NCBI RefSeq assembly: GCF_013393345.1
Contig: NZ_QJRF01000049.1
Coordinates: 62,001-126,000 of the forward strand
DNA: 64,000 nt
Source: Pseudomonas taiwanensis
GTDB lineage: Bacteria > Pseudomonadota > Gammaproteobacteria > Pseudomonadales > Pseudomonadaceae
Reading direction: 5' to 3'
Below are positions 35,515 through 44,768 of the stretch, one piece after another. Under the pieces are notes generated by a model. It did not search any database. It worked only from the letters and a program-made list of their open reading frames with translations, and had not been told where the DNA came from. How positions within the stretch are numbered: position 1 is the stretch's first letter; the number at the start of each line of letters is the position of its first letter. The translations under genes were made by a program, and so were the position numbers.

Positions 35515-35765
35515 AGAGACACCTGTTTTTGTTCTTTTTTAGGTGAGGTGATGCGCTCGCTGTCTCGGGATAATCCGGTGTCTGTGCTCCGTCGTAAAGT
35601 TTTTTAATAGCGCGAAGTAGCATTTTTTCAAGCTACGAATTCAGGCTCCACAATTCGGGATCCTGGCTTCAAACGGTCAGCGTCGTTGCCATTGGCTGGT
35701 CAAGAGAAAGCGAACAACACCAGGCCTGATTGGCGAGCTTGCAGCTGTTCCTGCGTGACAATCTG

Positions 35766-35789
35766 GCCGACGTTCAAGAAAACGTCGGC
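35766..35789. terminator. Hairpin just after the methyltransferase stop
   Basis: GCCGACGTT (35766-35774) and AACGTCGGC (35781-35789) form a perfect 9-bp stem with a 6-base loop, 6 bases past the stop codon at 35796. No T-run follows on either strand, so termination efficiency is uncertain. Confidence 0.55.
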
Positions 35790-35795
35790 AAGTCC

Positions 35796-36539
35796 TCAGC
35801 GCTTCACGCAGACGAACAATGCATTCCCGGAGGCGCCGTCCCAGGGCGTGATCCGTTCGTAATCATGCTCGAAGATGTGCACCTCGAAGTGCGGCTGCAA
35901 CAGTTGCTCTAGCTCGGGGAAGCTCAGTGCGACCATGGGGTGTTCGTCCTCCCAGACCTGGGTCACCCCTGCCGAGGTCTTCTCGATGCTGAGGCGCAGC
36001 GCCTGCCGTTCGCCCTCGCCGCTGTAGTACCAGCCGGAGCCGAAGGTGAAGTGGCTGCCCTCGTGCTCCGCGGAATGGCGCACGAATGAGCGGTTGTCGA
36101 TCTGTCGCTTGTCCACCGTGTTGAAGCAGAACACGCCGTTGTCCGCGAGCGCGCCGTGCACGCTGGCCAGGCACGCCCGCAGTTGCTCCAGCCCGGCGTT
36201 GTAGTGGATCGAGTAGAGGAAGCAGGTGATCAGGTCCAGCGGCTCGTCCACCCGGAAGTCCGCCATGTCCTGCCGACTGAACTGCGCTTCGGGGCAGCGC
36301 AGCTGGGCGAGATCCAGCATGGGTTGGTTGATGTCCAGGCCGGCGCTGCGGTAGCCGAAGTCGAGGAAATGGCGCACGTGCGGCCCGGTGCCACAGGCGA
36401 GGTCCAGGTGCCTGTTCCCCTGATTACCGAACAGTTGGTGCAGCCGGCGCACGCTGTGGCTCTGTGCGCGGTAGTCGATGTCGGCGCACATCAGGTCGTA
36501 GTAGGAGGACAGATCGGTGTACAGCGCGTTGAAGGACAT
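35796..36539 (-). CDS. Class I SAM-dependent methyltransferase
   Basis: A 247-residue Rossmann-fold methyltransferase. SAM motif I is HLDLACGTGPHVRHFL (about 44-59), motif II LDIN, and motif IV LDLITCFLYSIHY. Such proteins methylate small molecules, proteins or nucleic acids; nothing visible tells which. ATG at 36539 has only a weak upstream ribosome site. It is 52 bases downstream of the SpoU-type RNA methylase in the same direction, so coexpression is likely. Confidence 0.85.
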   Translation of the reverse strand: MSFNALYTDLSSYYDLMCADIDYRAQSHSVRRLHQLFGNQGNRHLDLACGTGPHVRHFLDFGYRSAGLDINQPMLDLAQLRCPEAQFSRQDMADFRVDEPLDLITCFLYSIHYNAGLEQLRACLASVHGALADNGVFCFNTVDKRQIDNRSFVRHSAEHEGSHFTFGSGWYYSGEGERQALRLSIEKTSAGVTQVWEDEHPMVALSFPELEQLLQPHFEVHIFEHDYERITPWDGASGNALFVCVKR

Positions 36540-36591
36540 AAGCAGCCAGAAGGTTCGAGGGAGGGTTCGACGGGCACGGCGCCCTGGTCCG

Positions 36592-37323
36592 CTATCTGTT
36601 CAACTCGTAAGCGCACATATTGACCGTTGTAGCCAGGTTCAGCGATTCGATGGCGCCGCAACCGGAAATCGTGAACGGCTGGGCGTTGAGTGCGAGCAGT
36701 TGCTCGCGGGGCACGCCACGGGCTTCATTGCCGAACAGATAACAATCGAAGCTCTTGAAGCCAGCGGATTGCACGCGGTCGCCCGTCATATCCAGACAGG
36801 CGATGCGCTCGAAGCGCGCGCCCAGGGAATCCAACTCCACATCCAGTTCCATGGGCGCATGGAAGATGGCGCCCATGCTGGAGCGCACGACTTTGGGGTT
36901 GTACGGATCAACGCTGCCGGGACTGAGCAGGCAGCGAAAATTACCGAACCACGCCAAGGTCCGCAGGATGGTGCCGAGATTGCCCGGGTCCTGAATTTCA
37001 TGCAGGTAGATGGCGCGCTCGTTCTTGGCGAGGGCCGAAGCCGACTGGACAGCGGCCGGCATGGGCACCACTGCAATGATGCCCTGCGGTGTCTTGGTGT
37101 CGGCGATATGCGCCATCTGGCGGTCGTTGATCACATGGGTTTCAAACGGACTTTGCCAGTGCTCGTAGGCGCCGGTTACGTACAACTGGCTGCGCTGGAG
37201 CAGCGGATTGTGCAAGGCCGCTTTTTGCAGTTCCAGCAGCAGGTGCTCACCCTCCACCAGAAAATGCCCGAACTCGGCCCGGTACTTTTTCTGGTGAAGC
37301 TTCTTGATGTCGTCGAGTTTCAT
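36592..37323 (-). CDS. SpoU/TrmH-type RNA 2'-O-methyltransferase
   Basis: A 243-residue SPOUT-class RNA methylase starting at ATG 37323. An N-terminal RNA-binding region (KLHQKKYRAEFGHFLVEGEH) precedes the trefoil-knot domain with its three motifs: IQDPGNLGTILRTLAWFG, LFGNEARGVPREQL and ISGCGAIESLNLATTVNM. It transfers methyl from SAM to a ribose in rRNA or tRNA. It is followed by the SAM methyltransferase and preceded 12 bases away by the FAD dehydrogenase gene on the same strand. Confidence 0.9.
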   Translation of the reverse strand: MKLDDIKKLHQKKYRAEFGHFLVEGEHLLLELQKAALHNPLLQRSQLYVTGAYEHWQSPFETHVINDRQMAHIADTKTPQGIIAVVPMPAAVQSASALAKNERAIYLHEIQDPGNLGTILRTLAWFGNFRCLLSPGSVDPYNPKVVRSSMGAIFHAPMELDVELDSLGARFERIACLDMTGDRVQSAGFKSFDCYLFGNEARGVPREQLLALNAQPFTISGCGAIESLNLATTVNMCAYELNR

Positions 37324-37334
37324 CAATGCGGCGC

Positions 37335-38972
37335 TCAGTGAGTCTGCACGTCGGTCTTGTTCAGTTCAGACAGCAGCGACTTGGCCACCGCTTCGGCGAC
37401 TTTGATGCCATCCACACCGGCAGACAGGATGCCACCGGCATAACCGGCGCCCTCACCGGCCGGATACAGGCCGCGCAGGTTGAGGCTCTGCAATGTCTCG
37501 TTGTCGCGGGTGATGCGCACCGGCGAGGACGTGCGGGTTTCGATACCGGTGAGCACCGCGTCATCACGATCGAAACCGCGAATCTGCTTGCCAAACGCCG
37601 GCAGCGCCTCGCGGATGGCCTCAATCACGTAATCGGGCAGCGAAGGCGCGAGATCGCCCAGTCGCACACCGGGTTTGTAGGAGGGTTCCACCTCGCCGAA
37701 CTCGGTCGACGGCACGCCGCGAATGAAGTCGCCAACCAGCTGCGCGGGCGCACAATAGTCGTTGCCGCCCAGTTCGTAGGCGCGGGATTCCAGGCGTTCC
37801 TGCAATTCCACGCCGGCCAGCGCGTCGCCCGGGAAATCCTGCTCCGGGTTGATGCCGACGACGATGCCGGCATTCGCGTTGCGTTCGTTTCGGGAGTACT
37901 GGCTCATGCCGTTGGTGACGACGCGACCCGGCTCTGAAGTGGCCGCCACCACAGTGCCGCCGGGGCACATGCAGAAGCTGTAGACGGCGCGGCCGTTCTT
38001 GGCGTGATGCACCAGTTTGTAGTCGGCAGCGCCAAGCTCGGGATGGCCGGCGTATTTGCCCAGGCGGGCCTGGTCGATCATGCCTTGCGGATGTTCGATG
38101 CGGAAACCGACGGCGAAGGGCTTGGCCTCGATGAACACGCCCTGCCGTTGCAGCATGCGGAAGGTATCGCGGGAACTGTGCCCCAGCGCCAGCACCACAT
38201 GGCGACTGCGGAGGGTTTCGCCGTTCGCCAGCACCACGCCTTCGAGCTGGCCATCGTCGATCAGCAGATCGGTGGCCTTGCTTTCAAAGCGCACCTCGCC
38301 ACCGAGGGCAATGATCTCCTCGCGCATGGCCGAAACCACGCCGGTGAGACGGAAAGTGCCGATGTGCGGTTTGCTGACGTACATGATCTCGTCCGGCGCA
38401 CCGGCGCGGACGAACTCATGCATCACCTTGCGGGCGTAGAACTTGGGGTCCTTGATCTGGCTGTAGAGCTTGCCGTCCGAGAACAGACCCGCACCGCCCT
38501 CGCCGAACTGCACGTTGGATTCCGGCGTCAGGACCTTCTTGCGCCATAGGGCCCAGGTGTCCTTGGTACGGCTGCGCACATCCTTGCCGCGCTCCAGCAC
38601 GATGGGTTTGAACCCCATCTGCGCGAGCAACAACGCTGCGAACAATCCGCAGGGACCAAAGCCCACGACCAGCGGCCGCTCGCTCAAATCGGCCGGCGCC
38701 TGTCCGACTGGGTAATAGTGGGTGTCCGGGGCCGGCCGTACGTTCTGGTCATCGGCGAAGCGCGCCAGGATCGCCGCCTCGTCGCGAGCTTCCAGGTCGA
38801 TGATGTAGATGAACAGAATGACGCTGTTTTTCTTGCGGGCATCGTAGCTGCGCTTGAACACGGTGAAATTCAGCAGATCGGCGTCGCTAATATTCAGGCG
38901 TTTGACGATGGCCGTGCGCAGTTCATCGGCGGAGTGATCGAGGGGCAGAGACAGTTCGTTGATGCGAATCAT
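37335..38972 (-). CDS. FAD-dependent dehydrogenase (COG2509-like)
   Basis: A 545-residue flavoprotein. ATG 38972, with AGGA 9 bases upstream, is preferred over the 26-codon longer frame. A small N-terminal domain (RINELSLPLDHSADELRTAI) of about 100 residues precedes the FAD-binding Rossmann motif VVGFGPCGLFAALLLAQMG, then YPAGEGAGYAGGILSAGVDG at the C-terminal FAD site. The COG2509 family is widespread but uncharacterised, distantly related to geranylgeranyl reductase and TrmFO-like flavoproteins. It is divergent from rlmE and probably cotranscribed with the two methylase genes downstream. Confidence 0.85.
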   Translation of the reverse strand: MIRINELSLPLDHSADELRTAIVKRLNISDADLLNFTVFKRSYDARKKNSVILFIYIIDLEARDEAAILARFADDQNVRPAPDTHYYPVGQAPADLSERPLVVGFGPCGLFAALLLAQMGFKPIVLERGKDVRSRTKDTWALWRKKVLTPESNVQFGEGGAGLFSDGKLYSQIKDPKFYARKVMHEFVRAGAPDEIMYVSKPHIGTFRLTGVVSAMREEIIALGGEVRFESKATDLLIDDGQLEGVVLANGETLRSRHVVLALGHSSRDTFRMLQRQGVFIEAKPFAVGFRIEHPQGMIDQARLGKYAGHPELGAADYKLVHHAKNGRAVYSFCMCPGGTVVAATSEPGRVVTNGMSQYSRNERNANAGIVVGINPEQDFPGDALAGVELQERLESRAYELGGNDYCAPAQLVGDFIRGVPSTEFGEVEPSYKPGVRLGDLAPSLPDYVIEAIREALPAFGKQIRGFDRDDAVLTGIETRTSSPVRITRDNETLQSLNLRGLYPAGEGAGYAGGILSAGVDGIKVAEAVAKSLLSELNKTDVQTH

Positions 38973-39098
38973 GGCGGTAATCCTGGCCGGTGACTCCGGC
39001 AAAGGAAGCAACAGAGGGGGGAGTAAGGCGCGAATTGTACTCGCCACCACCCGCCCCTGTCAGGCCTGGCGAATTTATCCTGTTCAGTGTTATCGGCT

Positions 39099-39104
39099 TA
39101 TAAT
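39099..39104 (+). promoter_or_regulatory. Likely -10 box of rlmE promoter
   Basis: A consensus TATAAT lies 85 bases before the rlmE start codon in the spacer shared with the FAD dehydrogenase gene. The best -35 candidates (TTATCC at 39075 or TGTTCA at 39081) are poor or badly spaced, so this is only a probable promoter. Confidence 0.5.
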
Positions 39105-39188
39105 CGCCGCCTTTTTGCATCCGACAGCGTCCCCCTGCCCCCTCCATGGGTCCGCTCCTCACATCGATTTTCCGTGGCTCGCTCTATC

Positions 39189-39809
39189 ATGAAACGCTCC
39201 AAAAGCAGCCGTCGCTGGCTGGATGAACACGTCAACGATCCTTACGTCAAACAGGCCCAGAAGGATGGCCTGCGCTCCCGTTCCAGCTACAAGCTGGTTG
39301 AGCTGAACGAGAAGGACAAGCTGATTCGCCCCGGCATGCTGGTCATGGACCTCGGTTCCGCCCCCGGCGGCTGGTCGCAGGTCGCCGCAGGTCTTGTGGG
39401 CGAAAAGGGACGGGTTCTGGCCACCGACATCCTGCCGATGGACGGTCTGGATAACGTCGACTTCATTCAGGGCGACTTCACCGACGATGCCGTGTTCCAG
39501 CAGATTCTCGACAAGCTGGACGGCCGGAAGCCCGACCTCATCGTCTCCGACATTGCCCCCAATATCAGCGGCGTCGCTGCCGCCGACCAGGCCTCCTCGA
39601 TGTACCTGGTCGAACTCACGCTCGACATGGTCCGGCAGGTGCTCAAGCCCAATGGGAACTACGTCGTCAAAGTCTTCCAGGGCGAAGGCTCCGACGAGTT
39701 CCTGAAGGACGTCCGCACCTCGTTCGAGAAGGTGGTGATACGCAAGCCAGAGGCGTCGCGGCCGCGGTCGCGGGAGGTGTACCTGGTGGGCAAAGGCTTC
39801 AAGGGATAA
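39189..39809 (+). CDS. rlmE: 23S rRNA (uridine-2552-2'-O) methyltransferase RlmE
   Basis: A 206-residue FtsJ/RrmJ-family methylase. The N-terminal [20 protein letters not shown] and SAM site [15 protein letters not shown] are typical, and the catalytic tetrad is complete as Lys35, Asp121, Lys161 and Glu196. It methylates the ribose of U2552 in the ribosomal A-loop, aiding 50S assembly. The gene is normally followed by ftsH; here a terminator, REP units and a RAYT follow instead. The start is the ATG before KRSKSS; upstream in-frame codons are unlikely. Confidence 0.93.
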   Translation: MKRSKSSRRWLDEHVNDPYVKQAQKDGLRSRSSYKLVELNEKDKLIRPGMLVMDLGSAPGGWSQVAAGLVGEKGRVLATDILPMDGLDNVDFIQGDFTDDAVFQQILDKLDGRKPDLIVSDIAPNISGVAAADQASSMYLVELTLDMVRQVLKPNGNYVVKVFQGEGSDEFLKDVRTSFEKVVIRKPEASRPRSREVYLVGKGFKG

Positions 39810-39840
39810 GCCGCCTGCGGCCTGAGTGAGTTGAAACAGA

Positions 39841-39867
39841 AAAGCCCCGGCGATTGCCGGGGCTTTT
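39841..39867 (+). terminator. Rho-independent terminator of rlmE
   Basis: AAAGCCCCGGC, loop GATT, GCCGGGGCTTTT: an 11-bp perfect stem with flanking A and T runs, 32 bases after the stop. Bidirectional in principle, serving the RAYT from the other side. Confidence 0.92.
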
Positions 39868-39871
39868 CGTT

Positions 39872-39988
39872 GATGGGTTTCGCTTCGCTCTACGCCATCC
39901 TACGCAGCCAGGCAGTTCAGGACGAGTCGGGGAGCGCATGCGGGAGCAATGACTCGTAGGATGGGTAGAGCTTGCGAAACCCATCACC
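39872..39988. repeat. Left REP pair (BIME) beside the RAYT
   Basis: A forward unit (GATGGGTTTCGC...CATCCTACG, 39872-39904) and an inverted unit (CGTAGGATGGG...CGAAACCCATCACC, 39955-39988) face each other across 50 bases. The inverted unit overlaps the RAYT stop codon. Confidence 0.88.
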
Positions 39989-40517
39989 GTTCCCCTGCAC
40001 CCTGTTCTATATCTCCTCCATCTCCCGCCCAATCCGCAGGCAAGATTCCCGCCTTCACATACCGGTGAAACGACGACCACGGCCAATCAGCCACTCGCGC
40101 CACATGCCCATGCTTGCGCGGGTTGTGGTGGATGTAATCCAAATGCCGGGCGAAGTCGTCATCATCGCGAATGCGGTGTTCCCAGAAGCGCCGTTGCCAG
40201 ATGCCGCGTTCGCCTTTGTTTCGTCGGCTAGCCGAAAGTGATTCGCTCGCCGGTACCGCGCGGGAAAAGCTGCTCTTGATCTGGCGCCAACGTAGCGCGT
40301 AGTTCGAATCTCCTGATGGAAGGCTGCAGAGTGCATGGAGATGATCTGGAAGGATCACGATAGCGTCGATGCGCCAGGGATGGCGCTTCATGCAATCACG
40401 GAAACTGAAACGGAGCAGGTCGATATGTTCGGTGAGTAAATGGCTGTTACGGTCAGCCAAGTTGAGGGTGAAGAACCAAGTGGCGCCCGGGGTGTGGTCG
40501 CGACGGTAGTGGGTCAT
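39984..40517 (-). CDS. REP-associated tyrosine transposase (RAYT)
   Basis: A 177-residue transposase of the Y1_Tnp/TnpA-REP family (IS200-like HUH endonuclease). The HUH motif is His59-Leu-His61 in LPDHLHALCSLP, and the nucleophile Tyr128 sits in DYIHHNPRKHG; FWEHRIRDDDDFARHLDYI is a family hallmark. RAYTs cut and spread REP palindromes without mobilising themselves. The gene is flanked by paired REPs on both sides, its expected substrates. ATG at 40517 follows AAGGAA. The protein appears intact and could be active. Confidence 0.92.
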   Translation of the reverse strand: MTHYRRDHTPGATWFFTLNLADRNSHLLTEHIDLLRFSFRDCMKRHPWRIDAIVILPDHLHALCSLPSGDSNYALRWRQIKSSFSRAVPASESLSASRRNKGERGIWQRRFWEHRIRDDDDFARHLDYIHHNPRKHGHVARVADWPWSSFHRYVKAGILPADWAGDGGDIEQGAGER

Positions 40518-40541
40518 GGCGAGGCTTCCTTGCCCGTAGCT

Positions 40542-40661
40542 GATGGGTTTCGCAGGCTCTACCCATCCTACAAACGGGCATTCCCGTCGCGCTCAAGCTG
40601 AGGTGTCCGATCCCTCCCATGCATCCGTAGGATGGCGTAGAGCGCATCGAAACCCATCACC
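40542..40661. repeat. Right REP pair (BIME) beside the RAYT
   Basis: Forward unit GATGGGTTTCGCAGGCTC...CATCCTAC (40542-40571) and inverted unit CGTAGGATGGCG...CGAAACCCATCACC (40626-40661), mirroring the left pair. The inverted unit ends about 95 bases before the MocR start codon. Confidence 0.88.
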
Positions 40662-40755
40662 ATTCCCAGCGCCAGGCCATCGCCCTACCGACTCGCCACC
40701 CAACAATGACAATATGCTTGTTTCCAACGCACCTCCCGACACAAGGCGGCCCTCG

Positions 40756-42252
40756 ATGAAGACCCCCGGCGGTATGTTGCTGACTGGCATCGAACTGGAC
40801 CGCTCCAGCCCTGTTCCCCTCTACCGTCAGCTCTATCTGCAGGTACGCAAGCAAATCCTCTCCGGACGCCTGCCCGGCGGCACGCGCCTGCCCTCGACGC
40901 GAACCCTGTGCAAGGAGCTGGGCCTGTCGCGCATCACCTTGCTCAACGCCTTTGACCAATTGACCTCCGAGGGCTTCCTGGCGTCGCGTACGGGCGCGGG
41001 CTCCTATGTCGGCGACGAGTGGGAGGGGCGCAAGGCCGCGGCCGACAAACCGCGCAAGCCACCCCGCCTGTCGAGCATGAGCCAGGCCGTGCATTCCCTG
41101 CGCAGCGACCATTTCAGCGGCATGTCCTACAGCGCCTGGGCGCCGGATTGCCCGACCTCCTTCCTGCCCAGCCACCCGGCCTACGATGCCTTCCCGATGC
41201 CGGCGTGGAAGCGCCTGATAAACCGCCAGCTGCGCAAACCGGGCAAAGCTGAACTGGGGTATGGCGAACTGAAGGGCTTGCTGCGACTGCGTGAGGCCAT
41301 CGTCGAATACGTTGCAGATGCACGCGGCATCGAGTGCAGCGCCGATCAGGTGGTCATCACGTCCGGTGCCCAGCAAGCCTTCAACCTTCTCGGCATGCTT
41401 CTGCTCAATCCGGGTGACAGTGTGTGGATGGAAGACCCCGGCCACATCGCCGCGCGCATCGCCTTCCAGGCGCAAGGCTGTCATCTGGTGCCCGTGGCCA
41501 TCGACGACCAGGGCCTGGACGTGCAGCAGGGATTGCGCGAATGCCCGGAAGCGCGATTGGCCTTTACCACCCCCTCGCGCCAGCACCCGTTGGGCACCAC
41601 CATGAGCTACGCGCGGCGCCAGGAACTGATCGACTGGGCCGGGCGCTTTCAGGGATGGATCATCGAGGACGACTGCGATAGTGAGTTCCGCTATGTCGGT
41701 CGCCCGCAGCCAGCGCTATACGCCATGGACCAGTGGGACAAGGTCATCCACGTGGGCACCTTCAGCAAGGTGCTGTACCCGTCCCTGCGCCTGGGGTACG
41801 TGATCCTTCCGGAGGACCTGGTGGAACCCTTCTGTGCCATTCGGGCCGTCATGGACCGCAGCCCCTCCACGCTGCACCAGGCCACCACCGCCGACTTCAT
41901 GCTGGACGGTCACTTCCTGGGCCACATACGTCGCATGCGCAATCTCTACCAGGCGCGCCAGGCGTGCCTGGTAGAGGCGTTGCAGCGCCACCTGGGCGGT
42001 TTCCTGACAGTGAATGCCGTGGAAGCAGGACTGCACCTCATCGGCTGGCTGCCCGAGACGACGGACGACGCCGCCCTCGCCCGCTCGCTCGCCGACCATC
42101 ACGTCTACACCTACGCCCTGCGTGACTACTGCATCCGCCACCAGATGCCGCCTGGGCTACTGCTGGGTTTCGCCGCCATGCCGGAAACGCAGGCCGAGCA
42201 GCGTGTGCAGGAGTTCGCTCGGGCTCTGAGTACCCTTGGCGTACGAATTTGA
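40756..42252 (+). CDS. MocR/PdxR-type GntR regulator with aminotransferase domain
   Basis: A 498-residue MocR-family protein. Residues 10-80 are a GntR winged helix (PVPLYRQLYLQVRKQILSGR, LPSTRTLCKELGLSRITLLN); from about 130 a fold-type I aminotransferase domain follows, with PLP lysine in GTFSKVLYPSLRLGYVI and IIEDDCDSEFRY. MocR proteins use PLP or an amino compound as effector and usually control neighbouring catabolic or PLP genes. ATG 40756 (AAGGCGG upstream) is chosen; ATG 40714 is possible. It is followed 121 bases later by the TIM-barrel enzyme and MFS carrier, likely its targets. Confidence 0.88.
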   Translation: MKTPGGMLLTGIELDRSSPVPLYRQLYLQVRKQILSGRLPGGTRLPSTRTLCKELGLSRITLLNAFDQLTSEGFLASRTGAGSYVGDEWEGRKAAADKPRKPPRLSSMSQAVHSLRSDHFSGMSYSAWAPDCPTSFLPSHPAYDAFPMPAWKRLINRQLRKPGKAELGYGELKGLLRLREAIVEYVADARGIECSADQVVITSGAQQAFNLLGMLLLNPGDSVWMEDPGHIAARIAFQAQGCHLVPVAIDDQGLDVQQGLRECPEARLAFTTPSRQHPLGTTMSYARRQELIDWAGRFQGWIIEDDCDSEFRYVGRPQPALYAMDQWDKVIHVGTFSKVLYPSLRLGYVILPEDLVEPFCAIRAVMDRSPSTLHQATTADFMLDGHFLGHIRRMRNLYQARQACLVEALQRHLGGFLTVNAVEAGLHLIGWLPETTDDAALARSLADHHVYTYALRDYCIRHQMPPGLLLGFAAMPETQAEQRVQEFARALSTLGVRI

Positions 42253-42373
42253 GCGCGGGCCCGCGCTCAAAATGGCTATTTAAACCAAACAATAGTGGCT
42301 ATAGGTATAGCGCCATTCCGGAGCGATAAAAGCACTGCCGGCCACCCCGGCGTCGCTATCAGGAATGACAATA

Positions 42374-43441
42374 ATGAATGCTATACAAGCCCGATTCGCC
42401 GCCCTGCTAAGCCATAACGCAGGGGCGGACAGTGCGCCCCCGCCTCTGACTCCCGACCTTGCCCGCCGCCTGCTGGAACGCCTGGACAGCATGCGCCTGT
42501 TCGCCCACGGCTATCCGCTGCTGACCAACCTCACCCAGGGGCGTGTCACGCCCGAAGACATGCTCGATTTCGCCTACCGGCATGAGCTCGACGGCCTCTC
42601 GCTGCATCTGCTGGACGGCGAGCACAACAGTCTTTCGCGCATGACCGCCGAGCAACTTGCCGCCTTCGCCGACAAAGCCCGTGCGCTGGAACTGGACGTG
42701 CATGTGGAGATCAGCAGCACCCTGCCCGAGGACGTCGATCAGGCAGTGGCGGTGGCCCGTGCAATCGGCAGCCGCAACATCCGCGTCTACTCCCGCTACG
42801 AGGGCCACCTCTCTCGCGTGATGGACCTGATCGAAGACGACCTGCAGCGCCTGGCGCGGCTGGCCGACGAGCACGACCTCAACTTCGATTTCGAGCAGCA
42901 CGAGGAACTCAAGAGCGACGAGATCGCCAGCCTGCTTCGCCGTGTCGGTCATCCACGCCTGAATGCCCTGTTCGACTTCGGCAACATGATCAATGCCTGC
43001 GAGCAACCGCTACCGGCACTGGCCCATCTCTCGCCCTATATTCGTCAGGTGCACCTCAAGGGCGTGCGCGTGGTGCCCGAGCAGAACGGTTTCGGCCATT
43101 ACGGTGTGCTCCAGGGCAGCGCCGATGACCAGTTGCCTGGCGCGCGCATGCTGCTGGAATTGCTGCTGTTGGGCGAAACCGCTCCGCAGGTGGTGGCGTT
43201 CATCCTCGAGCAGGAGAACCACTACATCGCCCCCGCCTTCCGGCAGACCGGCGAAGACGCCGACCCCTTCATCCCCTACCGCGAAATGAGCGAGACGCTG
43301 CTGCCCCCGGGCTACAGCCTCGAACGCATGCTCGCCGACGAACACCGCTGGGCCAACAACCAGGTGCGCTACATGCGCGGCCTGCTGGCGGAACTGCGCC
43401 TGCTGGCCGAACTGACGCTGGACGACGCAGAACGCATCTGA
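42374..43441 (+). CDS. Xylose isomerase-like TIM-barrel enzyme
   Basis: A 355-residue sugar-phosphate isomerase/epimerase-like protein. ATG 42374 with AGGA at 42361-42364 is preferred over ATG 42365, which touches the ribosome site. Likely metal-binding acidic and His residues appear in the barrel strands: VHVEISSTL, FDFEQHEEL, ALFDFGN and IRQVHLKGVRV. Family members epimerise or isomerise sugars, inosose or hydroxypyruvate. With the MFS gene 51 bases downstream and the MocR gene upstream it forms a small catabolic unit for a sugar-like or polyol substrate, inferred only from family and context. Confidence 0.78.
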   Translation: MNAIQARFAALLSHNAGADSAPPPLTPDLARRLLERLDSMRLFAHGYPLLTNLTQGRVTPEDMLDFAYRHELDGLSLHLLDGEHNSLSRMTAEQLAAFADKARALELDVHVEISSTLPEDVDQAVAVARAIGSRNIRVYSRYEGHLSRVMDLIEDDLQRLARLADEHDLNFDFEQHEELKSDEIASLLRRVGHPRLNALFDFGNMINACEQPLPALAHLSPYIRQVHLKGVRVVPEQNGFGHYGVLQGSADDQLPGARMLLELLLLGETAPQVVAFILEQENHYIAPAFRQTGEDADPFIPYREMSETLLPPGYSLERMLADEHRWANNQVRYMRGLLAELRLLAELTLDDAERI

Positions 43442-43492
43442 CCGGCCGTTCAATCGGCCCTTCGACAACTCTGGAAGCTGTGGAGAACAACA

Positions 43493-44752
43493 ATGACAGC
43501 ACAGAACAAAGCCAAATGGCTCCGTTTCCTGGTCCTCGTCCTCGGCGGCGGAACCATCTACAAACTGGCCAACCTCAAGGACGCCTTCTACATCCCTATG
43601 CAGGAGCACATGGGGCTGACCCATACCGAAATCGGCACCCTGCTCAGTGCAAACGCCATCATTGCCACCGCGCTGTTCGTGGTCGGCGGCTTCCTCGCTG
43701 ACCGTTTCGAGACGCGCAAGCTGATCCCCCTCGGCCTGATCGGTACCGGTGCCCTGGGCCTGTACCTGGCCAGCTTCCCCGGCTACAGCCAGCTGCTGAT
43801 CGTCTTCGCCCTGCTCGCCGTGTGCGCCGACTGCATCTTCTGGCCATCCCTGCTCAAGGCGATCCGCAACCTCGGCGACGACGGTGAGCAGGGACGCATG
43901 TTCGGCTTCCTCGAAGGCGGCCGTGGCGTGGTGGACACACTCGTGGCCTTCTCCGCCCTGGGGGTTTTCGTCGCCCTAGGCTCCGGCGCCGCCGGGTTGA
44001 AGGCCGCCATCCTGTTCTATTCGGGCATCGATATCGGCGTCGGCCTGCTTACGCTGTTCCTGCTCAGGGATGCACGCCAGGCGAACGGCAATCGTGAGCC
44101 CATCGGCTTCGCCGGCCTGATGGAAGCGGTGCGCATGCCAGGCATCTGGCTGGTGAGCCTGAACGTGTTCATGGTCTACATCGTCTACTGCGGCCTGACC
44201 TACTTCATCCCTTACCTGAAGGACATGTACGAGCTGCCAGTGGCCCTGGTCGGCGCCTACGGCATCATCAACCAGTACTTCCTCAAGGTGCTGGGTGGTC
44301 CGGCTGGTGGCTTCATTGCCGACAAGGGGCTGAAGAGTCCCAGCCGCTACCTGAAGTGGGCTTTCCTCGCGCTGCTGCCGCTGATGGCCGTGATTTTCAG
44401 CATCCCCCATGGCGAGAGCTACATCTATGCCGGCATGGCCGCCACACTCTCCTTCGCCCTGGTGGTTTTCACCATGCGCGGTGTGTTCTGGGCGCCAATG
44501 AGCGAAGTGGGCATTCCCTCGCGGATCAGCGGTTCGGCTTTCGGCATCGGCTGCCTGATCGGCTACGCGCCGGGCATGTTCGCCTACATCATCTACGGCG
44601 CGCTGCTCGACCACTATCCGGGCGAACAGGGCTACACCTACGTGTTCACGCTGATGAGCGTGCTAGCTGTAATCGGCTTCATGGTCTCCAGCCTGCTGCA
44701 ACGTTCGGTGAGCAGACGTGTCGCCGCGACCTCCGGTGAATCGCTGGCTTGA
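43493..44752 (+). CDS. MFS transporter
   Basis: A 419-residue major facilitator with about twelve membrane segments; ATG at 43493 follows GTGGAG. The loop 2-3 signature reads GGFLADRFETRKLIPLG. Its opening (LVLVLGGGTIYKLANLKDAF) is typical of the uncharacterised sugar/nitrate-like carriers often found beside TIM-barrel isomerases. It presumably imports the substrate of that enzyme. A strong terminator follows. Confidence 0.85.
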   Translation: MTAQNKAKWLRFLVLVLGGGTIYKLANLKDAFYIPMQEHMGLTHTEIGTLLSANAIIATALFVVGGFLADRFETRKLIPLGLIGTGALGLYLASFPGYSQLLIVFALLAVCADCIFWPSLLKAIRNLGDDGEQGRMFGFLEGGRGVVDTLVAFSALGVFVALGSGAAGLKAAILFYSGIDIGVGLLTLFLLRDARQANGNREPIGFAGLMEAVRMPGIWLVSLNVFMVYIVYCGLTYFIPYLKDMYELPVALVGAYGIINQYFLKVLGGPAGGFIADKGLKSPSRYLKWAFLALLPLMAVIFSIPHGESYIYAGMAATLSFALVVFTMRGVFWAPMSEVGIPSRISGSAFGIGCLIGYAPGMFAYIIYGALLDHYPGEQGYTYVFTLMSVLAVIGFMVSSLLQRSVSRRVAATSGESLA

Positions 44753-44768
44753 TAGCGGCACCCTGCAA

